Shown here piece by piece: positions 35,558 through 44,612 of a stretch of DNA of 64,000 nucleotides. The notes under the pieces were generated by a model. The model had not been told where the DNA came from. It did no database searches and saw nothing but the letters and a program-made list of their open reading frames with translations. Source of the DNA: Akkermansia massiliensis (lineage in GTDB: Bacteria > Verrucomicrobiota > Verrucomicrobiia > Verrucomicrobiales > Akkermansiaceae); contig NZ_CP072036.1 in NCBI RefSeq assembly GCF_018847375.1, positions 496,001-560,000 of the forward strand, given 5' to 3'. Position numbers and translations under genes: made by a program. The stretch's first letter is position 1; every line of letters begins with the position of its first letter.

Positions 35558-36595
35558 ATGAAGCTTACACTTGAAGCCGTGGCCGCCCTCACCGGGGGGA
35601 AAATCCTTTCTGGCGACCCCGAACTGACTGTGTTCGGGGTCGCTTCCCTTCTCGACGCATCTCATGAGGAAGCCTCCTTCCTCGGCAACGAGAAATACTT
35701 CGAAGACTTTCTTCACACCTCTGCCGGAATCGTCCTGGTGCCTCCGGCCCTGCCCGCGTACCCGGAAAACGTCGCCTTTGTGGAAGTGGACAATCCTTCC
35801 ATGGCATTCAACGCCCTGGTGAAATACTTCATGGCTTCCGCCTACCGGTTCACGCCCGGCATCCATCCCACAGCCATTATCGACCCCACGGCCACCTTCA
35901 ATCCGGACAAAATCCATGTGGGCGCCTATACCTGCATCGGCGCCCATTGCGTAATTGGCGACGGCACGGACATCGGCAACGGCTGCGACATCGGGGACGG
36001 CGTCACGATGGGGGAAAACTGCCGCCTGCACGCCCATGTCATCATCCGGGAACGCTGCAAGCTCGGCAGCCGGGTGACCATCCAGCCGGGGGCCGTCATC
36101 GGTTCCGACGGCTTCGGCTTCCTGATGGGGGACAACGGCCGTTACGTGGGCATTGACCAGGTGGGCATCGTGGAGCTGGGGGACGACGTGGACGTAGGAG
36201 CCAACACCACCATTGACCGTGCCAGGTTCGGCCGCACCATCGTGGGGGAAGGCACCAAGATAGACAACCTTATCCAGCTCGGCCACAACGTCGTCGTCGG
36301 CAAGCATTGCGTGATTGTCGCCCAATCCGGAATCGCCGGCAGCACCAAGGTGGGCGACTACGCAACTATCGCCGCCCAGGTCGGCATCTCCGGACACCTT
36401 AAAATCGGTTCGAAATCCGTTCTGGGAGCCAAAACGGGAGTCATCTCGGACATCCCGGAAAACGTCGCCTACTGGGGTTTCCCGGCATCTCCGTTCAAGG
36501 ACGCCAGCCGCCAGTATGCCGCGCTCAAAAAGCTCCCGGCCCTCATCAAGGAAGTCCACGCTCTTAAAAGGAACCTGGAATCCCCCGGCAAGTAA
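35558..36595 (+). CDS. lpxD: UDP-3-O-(3-hydroxyacyl)glucosamine N-acyltransferase
   Basis: Third enzyme of lipid A synthesis. The 345-residue product from the ATG at 35558 has the N-terminal uridine-binding domain (about 1-100, with VDNPSMAFNALVKYF) and a left-handed beta-helix of hexapeptide repeats (IHVGAYTCIGAHCVIGDGT and others). The catalytic His region is LIQLGHNVVVGKHCVIVAQ, and the C-terminal helix includes ALKKLPALIKEV. The upstream in-frame ATG at 35522 would add 12 unlikely residues. It probably forms an operon with the Skp/OmpH gene. It converges with the ABC permease gene. Confidence 0.96.
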   Translation: MKLTLEAVAALTGGKILSGDPELTVFGVASLLDASHEEASFLGNEKYFEDFLHTSAGIVLVPPALPAYPENVAFVEVDNPSMAFNALVKYFMASAYRFTPGIHPTAIIDPTATFNPDKIHVGAYTCIGAHCVIGDGTDIGNGCDIGDGVTMGENCRLHAHVIIRERCKLGSRVTIQPGAVIGSDGFGFLMGDNGRYVGIDQVGIVELGDDVDVGANTTIDRARFGRTIVGEGTKIDNLIQLGHNVVVGKHCVIVAQSGIAGSTKVGDYATIAAQVGISGHLKIGSKSVLGAKTGVISDIPENVAYWGFPASPFKDASRQYAALKKLPALIKEVHALKRNLESPGK

Positions 36596-36651
36596 CGGGC
36601 TTTCCCCTCGCCGAACGCAACCAGCTCATCTGTGTCTGCAAGGCGCAGCCC

Positions 36652-37443
36652 TCAGGCCTGCCCCGTCCCCCAGCGGCGGTGCAGGAACCGTTCCAGCGGG
36701 GAAAACAGAATCTTGTCAGACAGCAGGCCGATCACCACGATCACGAACATGATGCCCACCACCTGGTTCATCGCGTTCAACTCCCGGCCAAAGTGCAGAA
36801 GCTGCCCCAGGCCGAAGCCGGTCAGGATGGGAACGAAAATTTCCGCCGCCATCAGGGAACGCCACGCAAAGGCCCAGCCCTGCTTCATCCCGCTCACCAC
36901 AAACGGGGCGGAGGCAGGTAGCGTCACGTGAATCAGGCAATAAATGGGGCCAGCGCCCATGGTGCGCGCTGCGCGGGCATAAATGGGCGGAACGTTCCTC
37001 ATGCCGTTGGCCGTCGCCAGAATCACGGACCACAGCGTCCCCATGATCACCACGAACAGCATGGCACCCTCCGTCTGGCCGAACCACAGGGTAGCCAGCG
37101 GAACCCAGCATACGCTCGGGAGGGCCTGGAACCCCAGGGAAACGAGGCCCAGGGTATTCTGCATGAGCTGGAAGCGGGAACACAGCATGCCCAGGGGAAT
37201 CCCCATCACCAGGCCTATTCCATACCCCATCACCAGCCTCTTCACAGTAATCCATGAAGCTTCCTCCAGAGATCCGTCCAGGAAGGAGGAGCATAAATAC
37301 TCCCACACCTCCAGCGGAGAGGGAAACAAATAGGGCTTCCAGACCTTCTGGTCGCTCAAATACTGCCACAACCAGATCACGAGAATGAAAAACACGAGCG
37401 AGCAGGCATGGGCGCCCCACTTGGACCATTTGTTCCTGTTCAT
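36652..37443 (-). CDS. ABC importer permease, SsuC/TauC/NrtB-like
   Basis: A 263-residue inner-membrane protein with about six helices and the binding-protein-dependent permease EAA-type loop near ARAARTMGAGPIYCLIHVTLP. LFPSPLEVWEYL near the N-terminus and GLGQLLHFG near the end are typical of nitrate/sulfonate/taurine permeases. Its start overlaps the stop of the ATPase gene (ATGA), and it is the last gene of a three-gene importer operon. Substrate specificity cannot be read from the sequence. Sulfonates, taurine, nitrate or vitamin precursors are all possible. Confidence 0.9.
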   Translation of the reverse strand: MNRNKWSKWGAHACSLVFFILVIWLWQYLSDQKVWKPYLFPSPLEVWEYLCSSFLDGSLEEASWITVKRLVMGYGIGLVMGIPLGMLCSRFQLMQNTLGLVSLGFQALPSVCWVPLATLWFGQTEGAMLFVVIMGTLWSVILATANGMRNVPPIYARAARTMGAGPIYCLIHVTLPASAPFVVSGMKQGWAFAWRSLMAAEIFVPILTGFGLGQLLHFGRELNAMNQVVGIMFVIVVIGLLSDKILFSPLERFLHRRWGTGQA

Positions 37444-38228
37444 GCCATGGCTCCTTTCAAATCACGGGTGATGCGGGATGACAACTGTGCCAGATCGCGG
37501 CTGTTGATATCCCTGGGATGGGGAAGGTCCACGAAATACTCCTCACAGACCCGGCCCGGATGCGGAGTAAACAGCACCACGCGGTCCCCCAGGCATACGG
37601 CCTCGCGCATATTGTGCGTGACGAAAATGATCGTCATGCCGCAACGGAAATGGATATCCTGAATATCCTGGTAAAGCTGTTCGCGGGTCATGGCGTCCAG
37701 GGCGGCAAAAGGTTCGTCCATCAGCAGGATGCGGGGGCTGGTAGCCAGGGCGCGGGCAAGCGCCACGCGCTGCTTCATCCCGCCGGAAAGTTCATGAATA
37801 TGGGAATGCGCGCATTCCTTCAGCCCTACCAGCTCCAGATTCTTCTCCGCAATGGCGAGCCGGTCCCCCCGCGTCAGGCCGGGCGTCAGCTTCAGGCCGA
37901 ACATTACGTTCCCCATCACGTCCAGCCACGGAAACAGGGCGGACTCCTGGAACATCACGGTGCGGTCCCGTCCGGGCCCCGTCACGGGAACCCCGTCCAG
38001 TTCAACCACCCCGGAAGTGGGAAACTCCAGCCCGGCGATGATATTCAGCAGGGAAGTCTTTCCGCAGCCGCTGGCCCCCACCAGGCAGACGAACTCGCCG
38101 CTCCTGATATTCAAATTGATGCCCTCCAGCGCCACCACCTTTCCGCGCCGCCCGTCAAACACCTTGCTCACGCCGGCAATGCGGAGCTTGCACCCTCCGG
38201 GGCCGCAATGTTCTTCACCCACAATCAT
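37440..38228 (-). CDS. ABC importer ATP-binding protein, SsuB/TauB-like
   Basis: A 262-residue ATPase with Walker A GASGCGKTSLL, Q-loop VMFQES, signature HELSGGMKQRVALARAL, Walker B ILLMDEPFAALD and H-loop FVTHNMREAV. The pattern GRDRTVMFQESALFPWL is that of nitrate/sulfonate/taurine importer ATPases. Both ends overlap neighbours by 4 bases (ATGA), tying it to the substrate-binding lipoprotein and permease genes. It energises uptake at the inner membrane. Confidence 0.92.
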   Translation of the reverse strand: MIVGEEHCGPGGCKLRIAGVSKVFDGRRGKVVALEGINLNIRSGEFVCLVGASGCGKTSLLNIIAGLEFPTSGVVELDGVPVTGPGRDRTVMFQESALFPWLDVMGNVMFGLKLTPGLTRGDRLAIAEKNLELVGLKECAHSHIHELSGGMKQRVALARALATSPRILLMDEPFAALDAMTREQLYQDIQDIHFRCGMTIIFVTHNMREAVCLGDRVVLFTPHPGRVCEEYFVDLPHPRDINSRDLAQLSSRITRDLKGAMA

Positions 38229-39271
38229 CTTCCGGCAGCCTCCTTCACCATGGTCAACTGTTCCTCCGCCGCCTCAGGCACTACCAGGCCGCCCACGTCC
38301 GGAACCTCTTTCATGAAACCGGCCTCATGGGCGTCCCGCACAAACTGCTGGAGCTTGGGAATGGAAATCCTGTCCTTCATGACGATGCTCTTCCAGGCCT
38401 CCGCAATCAACGCCGGGTCTATCCTGGAATGGGTCAGTTCCTCCAGTTCCTTGACCACGATCGCCCGGGCCTCCTCCGGATGCTGCCTGATCCATTCATT
38501 CAGCTCTTCATGCGCCTGCACCAGGGCCTTCGCCACCTCCGGCTTCTCCTTGAGGAAATCCGCTCCGCATACCAGCACGGTAGCGATGGACTCCTTCTCG
38601 TTCACCAGCACCTTTCCCCCCGCCGTCATCACCAGGCGGCTCACCCACGGCTCCACCGTCCACACGCCGTCCAGCTTGCCCTGCCGGAACAGGCTGAGCT
38701 GCTCCGGATTGGGGGTGGGCAGAATCGTCACGTCCCCGCCGCGCTGCGTCACGTGCAGGCCGCCGCGGGAAAACCAGGCGCGGGCGGAAACATCCTGCGT
38801 ATTCCCCAGCTGGGGAGTGGCAATCACCTTGCCGCGGAAATCAGCAGGCTCCTTCAGGGTGGAATCCTCCGGAACCACCAGGGCGGCGCCTCCTTCCACA
38901 GCCCCGGCAATCATCCTGATATCATCCCCGCGGGAACGCACAAACGCATTGATGGCCGGGCTGGGCCCCACGTAAGCCAATTCAATGGAGCGGGCAAACA
39001 CGGCCTCCATGGCGCTGGGGCCGGCATTGTATACGTACCAGTTGATCCTGACATCCTTTCCGGTGGCCTCCTTCAGCCGTTCCTCAAACCACCCCTTCCC
39101 CTGCCGGGAAAAATGGTGTGCCACCAGGCCCTGCACATGCGTCACGTTGGGAAAATGGCCGAAGTTCAATTCAATGACGTTCGGATCGTCCTTCTCCTTC
39201 CTTCCGCAGGAAACAGCCAGCAGGCAGAAAAACAGGGCCGGTAAAATCGTCAGTAATCTGGAATGGGACAT
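38225..39271 (-). CDS. ABC importer substrate-binding lipoprotein, SsuA/NrtA-like
   Basis: A 348-residue periplasmic binding protein anchored by a lipobox (FFCLLAVSC) from the ATG at 39271. A TTG two codons earlier is possible. The NMT1/SsuA fold is indicated by LNFGHFPNVTHVQGLVA, VYNAGPSAMEAVFARSIELAYVGP, cut here as AGPSAMEAVFARSIELAYVG, and GVWTVEPWVSRLV. It is the first gene of the importer operon. The G-P-S/T and E-P-W segments line the ligand site in sulfonate-, taurine- and nitrate-binding relatives. The ligand itself is undetermined. Confidence 0.9.
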   Translation of the reverse strand: MSHSRLLTILPALFFCLLAVSCGRKEKDDPNVIELNFGHFPNVTHVQGLVAHHFSRQGKGWFEERLKEATGKDVRINWYVYNAGPSAMEAVFARSIELAYVGPSPAINAFVRSRGDDIRMIAGAVEGGAALVVPEDSTLKEPADFRGKVIATPQLGNTQDVSARAWFSRGGLHVTQRGGDVTILPTPNPEQLSLFRQGKLDGVWTVEPWVSRLVMTAGGKVLVNEKESIATVLVCGADFLKEKPEVAKALVQAHEELNEWIRQHPEEARAIVVKELEELTHSRIDPALIAEAWKSIVMKDRISIPKLQQFVRDAHEAGFMKEVPDVGGLVVPEAAEEQLTMVKEAAGR

Positions 39272-39422
39272 AATCAAAAGGAATGAGTTACTGGGGCACA
39301 GCCATTTTTCCGCGCCCTTTCAGGCACCGACTAGCAGAAGAAGCCGCCCGCGGCAAGAATCCGATGGCAACAACTTTGTCACAATGTGGACAGCAGGAAT
39401 GCCCATTTTGTTGAAAAACAAT

Positions 39423-39445
39423 CCCGGTTCCGGACCTGAACCGGG
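39423..39445. terminator. Perfect hairpin upstream of a membrane-protein gene
   Basis: An 8-bp stem CCCGGTTC/GAACCGGG with a 7-base loop, flanked by an A-rich run on the left, so on the minus strand it reads like a terminator (hairpin then ATTGTTTTTC). No minus-strand gene ends here, so it could instead be a regulatory hairpin in the leader of the + strand gene at 39501 or a read-through barrier. Confidence 0.4.
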
Positions 39446-39500
39446 CTTTATTGACAAAGCCGCCTATTCCCGTTACAAAAGGCTCCATTCCCAACCCGCC

Positions 39501-40160
39501 ATGCAGTACCCCTCCAACCAGCCCCATTCCGGAGCATGGCTGGGCCTTCCTCCGGATGAGGAACGCCCGGTGGGCCAGGGTGCCAGGTACCGCTGCATTC
39601 TCCTGATGCTCCTGTACTGGGCTCTTCTTTCCGCCGTTCCACAGGGCGCGGACCGCTACGCTGAAATAGGCACCGTCCTCCCCGCCTGGATGGGAGCGCT
39701 GGAACTGACGCCTTTCCTGCTGGTGCCCGCTTTCCTGTTCCTGGCGGTGCGTACGGGCGCCCAATGGAGGGCCCTGATGATCGCCGTTTATGCGGGACTG
39801 CTCCTGAACCTGCTGATGAACCTGGCGCTTCCCGCGGGAGCCATGTGGGGCGACCTCCCCGCAGCCGGCTCCTACGGCACGCTTGTCTGGCCCGGCGGGG
39901 ACCACCGGGAATGGCTGGTCACGCTGCCCCGTTTCCCGCAGCTATGGGCTCTCGTCATCTACGTCTTCCTCTCCGGCAACGGAGCTCCGCCCCTGCTCCG
40001 CCTGCTGACCCTGGCCTGGTGGTTCCTGCTCTGCGTGGCCCCCGTGAACACGGGCATGGTGGGGTATGCGGACATCCTGGGTCCGCTGGTCATCATAGCC
40101 CTCGTCCTCGGCTGCATGCACCTGGCGGAAAAACGCGCCTCCCGGCAAACCAGGAACTGA
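39501..40160 (+). CDS. Integral membrane protein of unknown function (219 aa)
   Basis: The frame is open further upstream, but the ATG at 39501 precedes the first plausible coding part. The product has about six hydrophobic segments, including CILLMLLYWALLSAVPQ, FLLVPAFLFLAVRTG, LMIAVYAGLLLNLLMNLALP and PLVIIALVLGCMHLAEK, with short loops and a basic C-terminal tail. I recognise no family signature. It lies alone between the divergent importer operon and the terminator of the GH84 gene. Codon composition matches its neighbours. Confidence 0.65.
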   Translation: MQYPSNQPHSGAWLGLPPDEERPVGQGARYRCILLMLLYWALLSAVPQGADRYAEIGTVLPAWMGALELTPFLLVPAFLFLAVRTGAQWRALMIAVYAGLLLNLLMNLALPAGAMWGDLPAAGSYGTLVWPGGDHREWLVTLPRFPQLWALVIYVFLSGNGAPPLLRLLTLAWWFLLCVAPVNTGMVGYADILGPLVIIALVLGCMHLAEKRASRQTRN

Positions 40161-40202
40161 AAAAAGCCGGGGCGGCCATTCCACGGAGGAAACAGCCGCC
40201 CC
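40161..40202 (-). terminator. Intrinsic terminator of the GH84 gene
   Basis: An 8-bp GC stem (GGGGCGGC 40169-40176, GCCGCCCC 40195-40202) followed on the minus strand by GGCTTTTT (A-run 40161-40165). It lies about 60 bases past the GH84 stop codon and directly abuts the stop of the convergent membrane-protein gene. Confidence 0.7.
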
Positions 40203-40263
40203 AGGATCAACGGGCATCGCCCCGCGGAAGACTGCCGCATGCGCCAGCCCCCGGCGGAACCCG

Positions 40264-43257
40264 TTACTTCCAGATCACTTCAAAAACATTCACGGAGCTT
40301 CCCTTCTTCCCGGTCAGGCCGAGGGCCTTCACCGGCTTCTTGACGGACTTCAGGCTGAACGTATTCACCTTCCTGCCCTTGGCCAGATTGCCCACGGGAG
40401 CCCACCGTCCGTCGGCCCCGCAGGCCAGCACGGAAGCTTCCTTACCGTCGGACAGGACAATGGCGGAATTCGCACGGGGGGAATCACAGGGAATCTCCAC
40501 CTTCTCCGGAGACAGCTCCACCGGGAGGAACGTAGCCAGGTTGAAATCCCCGGCGGCTCCGTTGTCGGCAGACTTTCCTCCCTTGTTGGCAAGATTCAGC
40601 TTGAACTCTTCCAGAGTCACCTCCTGCGGGGAGGATCCGGCGTTCAACAGCCTGATGCCCTTGATCACGCCGCCAATCTCCGCGGAACCGTCCGCCTTCA
40701 ACGGAACCTCCGTCCAGGACTTTCCGTCCATGGAAATGTACAATTTGGCCCACTTCATGTCCGGCGTCTTCAAATTGACGGAGGCGGACTCCACGGATGC
40801 TCCCGCCGGAATTTGAAGCCCCAGGGACTTCTTCGGCGCCAGAGGATGCACCTCCATGATGCGCTTCAGGGAAATATCCTTGTCTCCGACTTCAACCACG
40901 GCACTCTTGAACGCGGGGGCATCCGTCAGCACGGAAGGCGCGGCGGGGGCATTCACCTTGAAATCCCGGATGGCCGTCCACACGTCGGACTTCCCGCCCG
41001 GAACACCCTGCGCCGTAGCACGGTAGCGTACAAAACGGCCCTTCTTGCCATTTCCCTGGTACTCCACGCGAAGCCCGCTGGACTCCGGCATCAGGGGCGA
41101 CCAGGACTGCCCGTCCATGGATACCTCAAGCTGGCCCTTGTTCACGGCATCCGTATCGGAATCATTGCGGCCCATCACGATGGAAACGGTGCGTATCTCC
41201 CGCGGAGCGCCCAGGTCCACGCCGAAAAAGTCGCCCTTCTTCTGGACCTCCTTGCAATAATAGAAGGACTCGGGATCGTCATCCAGCATCTTCTCGATCC
41301 CTCCCTTGGACTTGGTGGAAACATAAGGCTTCACACGGCCAACGGCCTGTCCGCTCACACGGGAAAGCACGGGGGTGGACCCCATGTCCAGCAGCTCCCG
41401 CACGGCAGGGGCCATCACCAGTTCGGACGGCTTGACGGCGGTCTGCCACGGGGAATTTTTCTTGGTCACCTCCGTCACGTGCTTGTTGATGGCCTTGCTG
41501 ATCTCCTTGCTGTAACGCTGCATCTCGGCAAGCAGGCAGGCGGCCTCCATGGCGTAATTCAGCGCTCCGGAGGCATTTCCCGCCTCCGTGGCCTCAATCA
41601 TCTGCATGCTGTTCATTCCAGCTTTGCCCAGGGACTCGAACTGGATGAGCCACGGCTCTACCTCTGCGACGAAAGCGGGATTGTTCGATTTCGCCCGGAT
41701 CATGTCCGGAGCCTGGGCCATCTTCGCAAACTCGGCCTTCAGGCGGTCAAACGCCTTGCTTTCAGACACCTTGGCGCCGCGGCGGCACAATTCCAGCACC
41801 TGCTCCACCACGGGGGCAATCTCTACGGACTCCTCCTTGCGGTAATTGTGCCCGCTGGGCCCCCCGTCGCTGTTATGGTCGGCAAACGTCTGCATGGCGG
41901 AGGCACAGCCGGGGAACAAAATCCGGATGCTGTCCTTCCATGTCTTGTCGGAATCATAGGCCTTGGCATTCCAGGTCATGTTAGCCACGCTGAACAGGGA
42001 AATCTTGGAGGCCTCCGGCTTGTCCATCGGATTGGAGGCAAACCCCTGCATGAACGGCATCGCGTCCGCATCCACGCCATAGGTGCGCCCCAGGAACAGG
42101 GCGTGGCGCACGTAATCCGTCACCGGGAAATTCCACCAGATGAACGCCGGCCGCTGCAAATACTTGTTGATCCCCTTCAAGGCCGGGGTCCGGATATCGC
42201 TCACGATGCTGGACCCGGTCCACATGATGCCGATGTCCTTGTCCAGATGTTCCCCCATCACCTCGTGGTAGCGGCCACCTCCGCCGGAATACGCCGTGGG
42301 GCACACGATCAGCGGAGTCACGTCTGGCTTCTTGTGGATAAACTCCTTGTTCAGGTAATTCAGGAACTCCACCTGGCCTTCCGGTTTGGCGCCCTCCCCG
42401 CCGATGTCGTCAAAAAACACGGCAAAGGAGCGGAACCCCAGGTCATACATCATCTCAAACTTCTTCACGGCGGCTTTCCGGTCCGCCTCCCCCCAGTGAA
42501 TGTCCGCTCCGGGGTGCACCGCCCAGACAAAATTCACCTTGTTCTGTTTCGCGACCTTCACCAGCTCTTTCAGGTCCTTCGCCATGTCCGCGGGATACGG
42601 CTCGCGCCAACGCTTGGAAAAACCGTGGAACACGTCGTCCTTCGGGCCGTAGATGTAAGTATTCATCTTGTACTTCCCGTAAAACTTGAACTGGCTGATG
42701 CGTCCTTCCTGCCCCCAGGGCAGGCCGTAAAAGCCTTCAATGGTGCCGCGGAAGGGAACGTCCGGCCAGTCCAGAACCTCCACCACAGGCACCGTTACGC
42801 CGGAAGGAGTCTTCTCCGCCAGTTGAAGCAGCGTCTGGGCCGCGTAAAACAGGCCTTCGTCGTCATAGCCCGTCATCCGGATGCCCTGCGGCGTGACGCT
42901 CAGGGAATAAGCCCCGGCCTTCTGCGGAACATTCCCGGCGGCCTTTTTGCTCCCCTTGATGATGGACATCTGCACGGGCAGCCCGTTCGGAGCGATGGAA
43001 AATATGCTCTTCAGCGTATTCACGGTAGGTTCGTCCCGCGCTCCCGACAGCTTCAGGGCCGGAACCGTCACGGAACCGCCGCTCCTGGTCATCTTCTGCG
43101 GGATGGGATACACCGGCATCTTGGCCGTTTTTTTGGCGCGGGAGGCCGCAGGCGCGGAGGAAGAGGCCGGAGAAGAGGACTGGGCGAACACCGGAAGGGC
43201 AAGGCCGGCTCCCAGCGCCGTAACCGCCATCATGGATCGGAAGGAAATCAAGTTCAT
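40264..43257 (-). CDS. GH84 beta-N-acetylglucosaminidase, multidomain, exported
   Basis: A 997-residue enzyme. Signal peptide about 1-25, then a Ser/Ala/Lys linker and an N-terminal GH20b-like domain (about 48-160). The GH84 barrel (about 165-450) contains RGTIEGFYGLPWG, NTYIYGPKDD and the catalytic Asp283-Asp284 pair in FAVFFDDIGGEG. A helical region follows (about 480-620). The C-terminal half has two beta-rich carbohydrate-binding-type regions, one discoidin-like (DFFGVDLGAPREIRTVSI). GH84 enzymes remove beta-GlcNAc, including from protein O-GlcNAc and hyaluronan- or mucin-type chains. Outside the cytoplasm this fits mucin degradation. It is a single-gene unit with its own terminator. Confidence 0.95.
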   Translation of the reverse strand: MNLISFRSMMAVTALGAGLALPVFAQSSSPASSSAPAASRAKKTAKMPVYPIPQKMTRSGGSVTVPALKLSGARDEPTVNTLKSIFSIAPNGLPVQMSIIKGSKKAAGNVPQKAGAYSLSVTPQGIRMTGYDDEGLFYAAQTLLQLAEKTPSGVTVPVVEVLDWPDVPFRGTIEGFYGLPWGQEGRISQFKFYGKYKMNTYIYGPKDDVFHGFSKRWREPYPADMAKDLKELVKVAKQNKVNFVWAVHPGADIHWGEADRKAAVKKFEMMYDLGFRSFAVFFDDIGGEGAKPEGQVEFLNYLNKEFIHKKPDVTPLIVCPTAYSGGGGRYHEVMGEHLDKDIGIMWTGSSIVSDIRTPALKGINKYLQRPAFIWWNFPVTDYVRHALFLGRTYGVDADAMPFMQGFASNPMDKPEASKISLFSVANMTWNAKAYDSDKTWKDSIRILFPGCASAMQTFADHNSDGGPSGHNYRKEESVEIAPVVEQVLELCRRGAKVSESKAFDRLKAEFAKMAQAPDMIRAKSNNPAFVAEVEPWLIQFESLGKAGMNSMQMIEATEAGNASGALNYAMEAACLLAEMQRYSKEISKAINKHVTEVTKKNSPWQTAVKPSELVMAPAVRELLDMGSTPVLSRVSGQAVGRVKPYVSTKSKGGIEKMLDDDPESFYYCKEVQKKGDFFGVDLGAPREIRTVSIVMGRNDSDTDAVNKGQLEVSMDGQSWSPLMPESSGLRVEYQGNGKKGRFVRYRATAQGVPGGKSDVWTAIRDFKVNAPAAPSVLTDAPAFKSAVVEVGDKDISLKRIMEVHPLAPKKSLGLQIPAGASVESASVNLKTPDMKWAKLYISMDGKSWTEVPLKADGSAEIGGVIKGIRLLNAGSSPQEVTLEEFKLNLANKGGKSADNGAAGDFNLATFLPVELSPEKVEIPCDSPRANSAIVLSDGKEASVLACGADGRWAPVGNLAKGRKVNTFSLKSVKKPVKALGLTGKKGSSVNVFEVIWK

Positions 43258-43603
43258 ATGAGCAAAAGTAAAAAGCCTGTACAGGACAAGTCCACGAAAT
43301 TACGGACCAATCGCCCCACTTCTAACAGGGCGCTCCCCGTATGTCAAATTACTTCGCCCCATTCGGGAAGTTGCCTCTTCCGGGGATAAGTCATTCAGGA
43401 ATCCGGTTGTTCCCGCAAACACCGCCGGATTCCCAACCCGGCTCTCCGTTTCCCTCCTTCATGCCCGGTTCCACATCGCGACGGCCGCCGCTGGAGGAGC
43501 AGCTCCCGGGACGGGAAAAGCGGGAATGTGCTAAAACACGGGAACGACCGGGCAGACAGCCGGGGACGGCACGCCATCAAGAGTTGCAAAAGAACGGCCT
43601 CCC
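43258..43603. other. Intergenic region upstream of the GH84 gene
   Basis: About 350 bases between two minus-strand genes. It includes the GH84 promoter region and the 3' flank of the small periplasmic-protein gene. A 100-codon + strand frame (43341-43643) has a Pro/Arg/Ser-rich translation with no signature and overlaps the neighbour antisense, so it was not called. Confidence 0.4.
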
Positions 43604-43972
43604 CTATTCTTCACGATTGAAGAATCCGGAAATATCGAAATAGACGACCAGCTCCTTGCCTTTTTTCGTCCTGATCGTGACCAGGTCATAATACTTGCCT
43701 CCTTCCTTGACGAGCGCCTGCTTGAGCTTTTCGTAATTTCCGTACTTCTTCTTGAGCCATTTCCGTTCGGCAGGAACGCCATCCATCGAACTTTTCGCTC
43801 CGGCAATCACGACGGCCTTCTCAAAGCTGGAGCCGTCTCCGCCCTGATAGGTAATGCGGGTGGCCGCTTCTCTTTTTTCCAGCCGCTCGGGCATGGCCGG
43901 CTCTGCGGTTTTGGCAGCGGCGCACAGGCCAGGAAACAACGCAATCAATAACAGGGGTAGCAAGGGTTTCAT
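43604..43972 (-). CDS. Small exported protein of unknown function (122 aa)
   Basis: The ATG at 43972 places a clean signal peptide at the N-terminus (KPLLPLLLIALFPGLCAA). The ATG at 43999 would add nine residues before it. The mature part (about 100 residues) has a GGDGSSFEKAVVIAGAKSSM strand-turn element, then GVPAERKWLKKKYGNYEKL, and ends in a beta-rich DLVTIRTKKGKELVVYFDIS. I recognise no named domain. The compact alpha/beta pattern and lack of low complexity suggest a real folded periplasmic protein. It follows no operon partner closely. Confidence 0.75.
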   Translation of the reverse strand: MKPLLPLLLIALFPGLCAAAKTAEPAMPERLEKREAATRITYQGGDGSSFEKAVVIAGAKSSMDGVPAERKWLKKKYGNYEKLKQALVKEGGKYYDLVTIRTKKGKELVVYFDISGFFNREE

Positions 43973-44105
43973 CCTATTGGATAGATAAGAAATATTCATT
44001 CCCTTGTAAAGCTTTCTTTTTGAAGCAGGAACATCCATCATTACATCCCGGCGGCCGGAACACGGGGAGGGCTGACAGGGCAGTCCTGAGCAATCACTCC
44101 CAAGC

Positions 44106-44612
44106 TTACAGCCACGCCGCTACTTCTTCCAACGCCTCCACACGGGCTGTGGCGAGAGTCGGGACATCTTCCGCGGAAAAAAGGAAATTCCGCCCCACTC
44201 CGGCAGCAAGCGCAGCGCGAATGTCGCGCTCCCGGTCGCCCACGGACACGCAAGCCGCCATATCCAGTCCATGGGCGGCGGCGGCTTTCAAAAACAGGCC
44301 GGGATTCGGCTTCCGGTCAGGATGGCCGTCATCCACGCTGGGACAGTGGAACACGTCCGCTATCTCCGCTCCGGCGGCGCTGAACGCGCCTTTCATATGC
44401 TCCGTCAGCCGGGTGAAATCCCCTTCCGTAAACATGCCGCGGCCTATGCCGGACTGGTTGGTCACCACCAGCACCAGATACCCCTTCTCCTTCGCCCGGC
44501 GGCAAAGGTCCAGAATACCGGGAACCAGCTGAAAATCCTCAATGCGGTGCACGTAGCCGCCGTCCACATTGACCACGCCGTCCCGGTCCAGAAACAGAGC
44601 CTTAGCTGCCAT
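44106..44612 (-). CDS. gmhB: D-glycero-beta-D-manno-heptose 1,7-bisphosphate 7-phosphatase
   Basis: A HAD-family phosphatase of 168 residues from the ATG at 44612. Motif I is LFLDRDGVVN (nucleophile Asp and acid/base Asp), motif II VVTNQSGIGRG, a KPNPGLFLKAA segment supplies motif III, and VSVGDRERDIRAA is motif IV. The zinc-binding loop of the family is altered: the FHCPSVDDGHPDRKP stretch retains Cys and His but has fewer Cys than the E. coli enzyme. It removes the 7-phosphate in ADP-heptose synthesis. Its start lies 11 bases inside the end of gmhA. Confidence 0.93.
   Translation of the reverse strand: MAAKALFLDRDGVVNVDGGYVHRIEDFQLVPGILDLCRRAKEKGYLVLVVTNQSGIGRGMFTEGDFTRLTEHMKGAFSAAGAEIADVFHCPSVDDGHPDRKPNPGLFLKAAAAHGLDMAACVSVGDRERDIRAALAAGVGRNFLFSAEDVPTLATARVEALEEVAAWL

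Noticed and set aside
38985..39500. 5' extension of the membrane-protein gene at 39501
   Set aside because: The extension runs antisense through the binding-protein gene and across a hairpin. Its composition is not membrane-like, so the ATG at 39501 was used.
43341..43643. 100-codon + strand frame upstream of the GH84 gene
   Set aside because: Pro/Ser/Arg-rich, overlaps the small exported-protein gene antisense, and has no motif.
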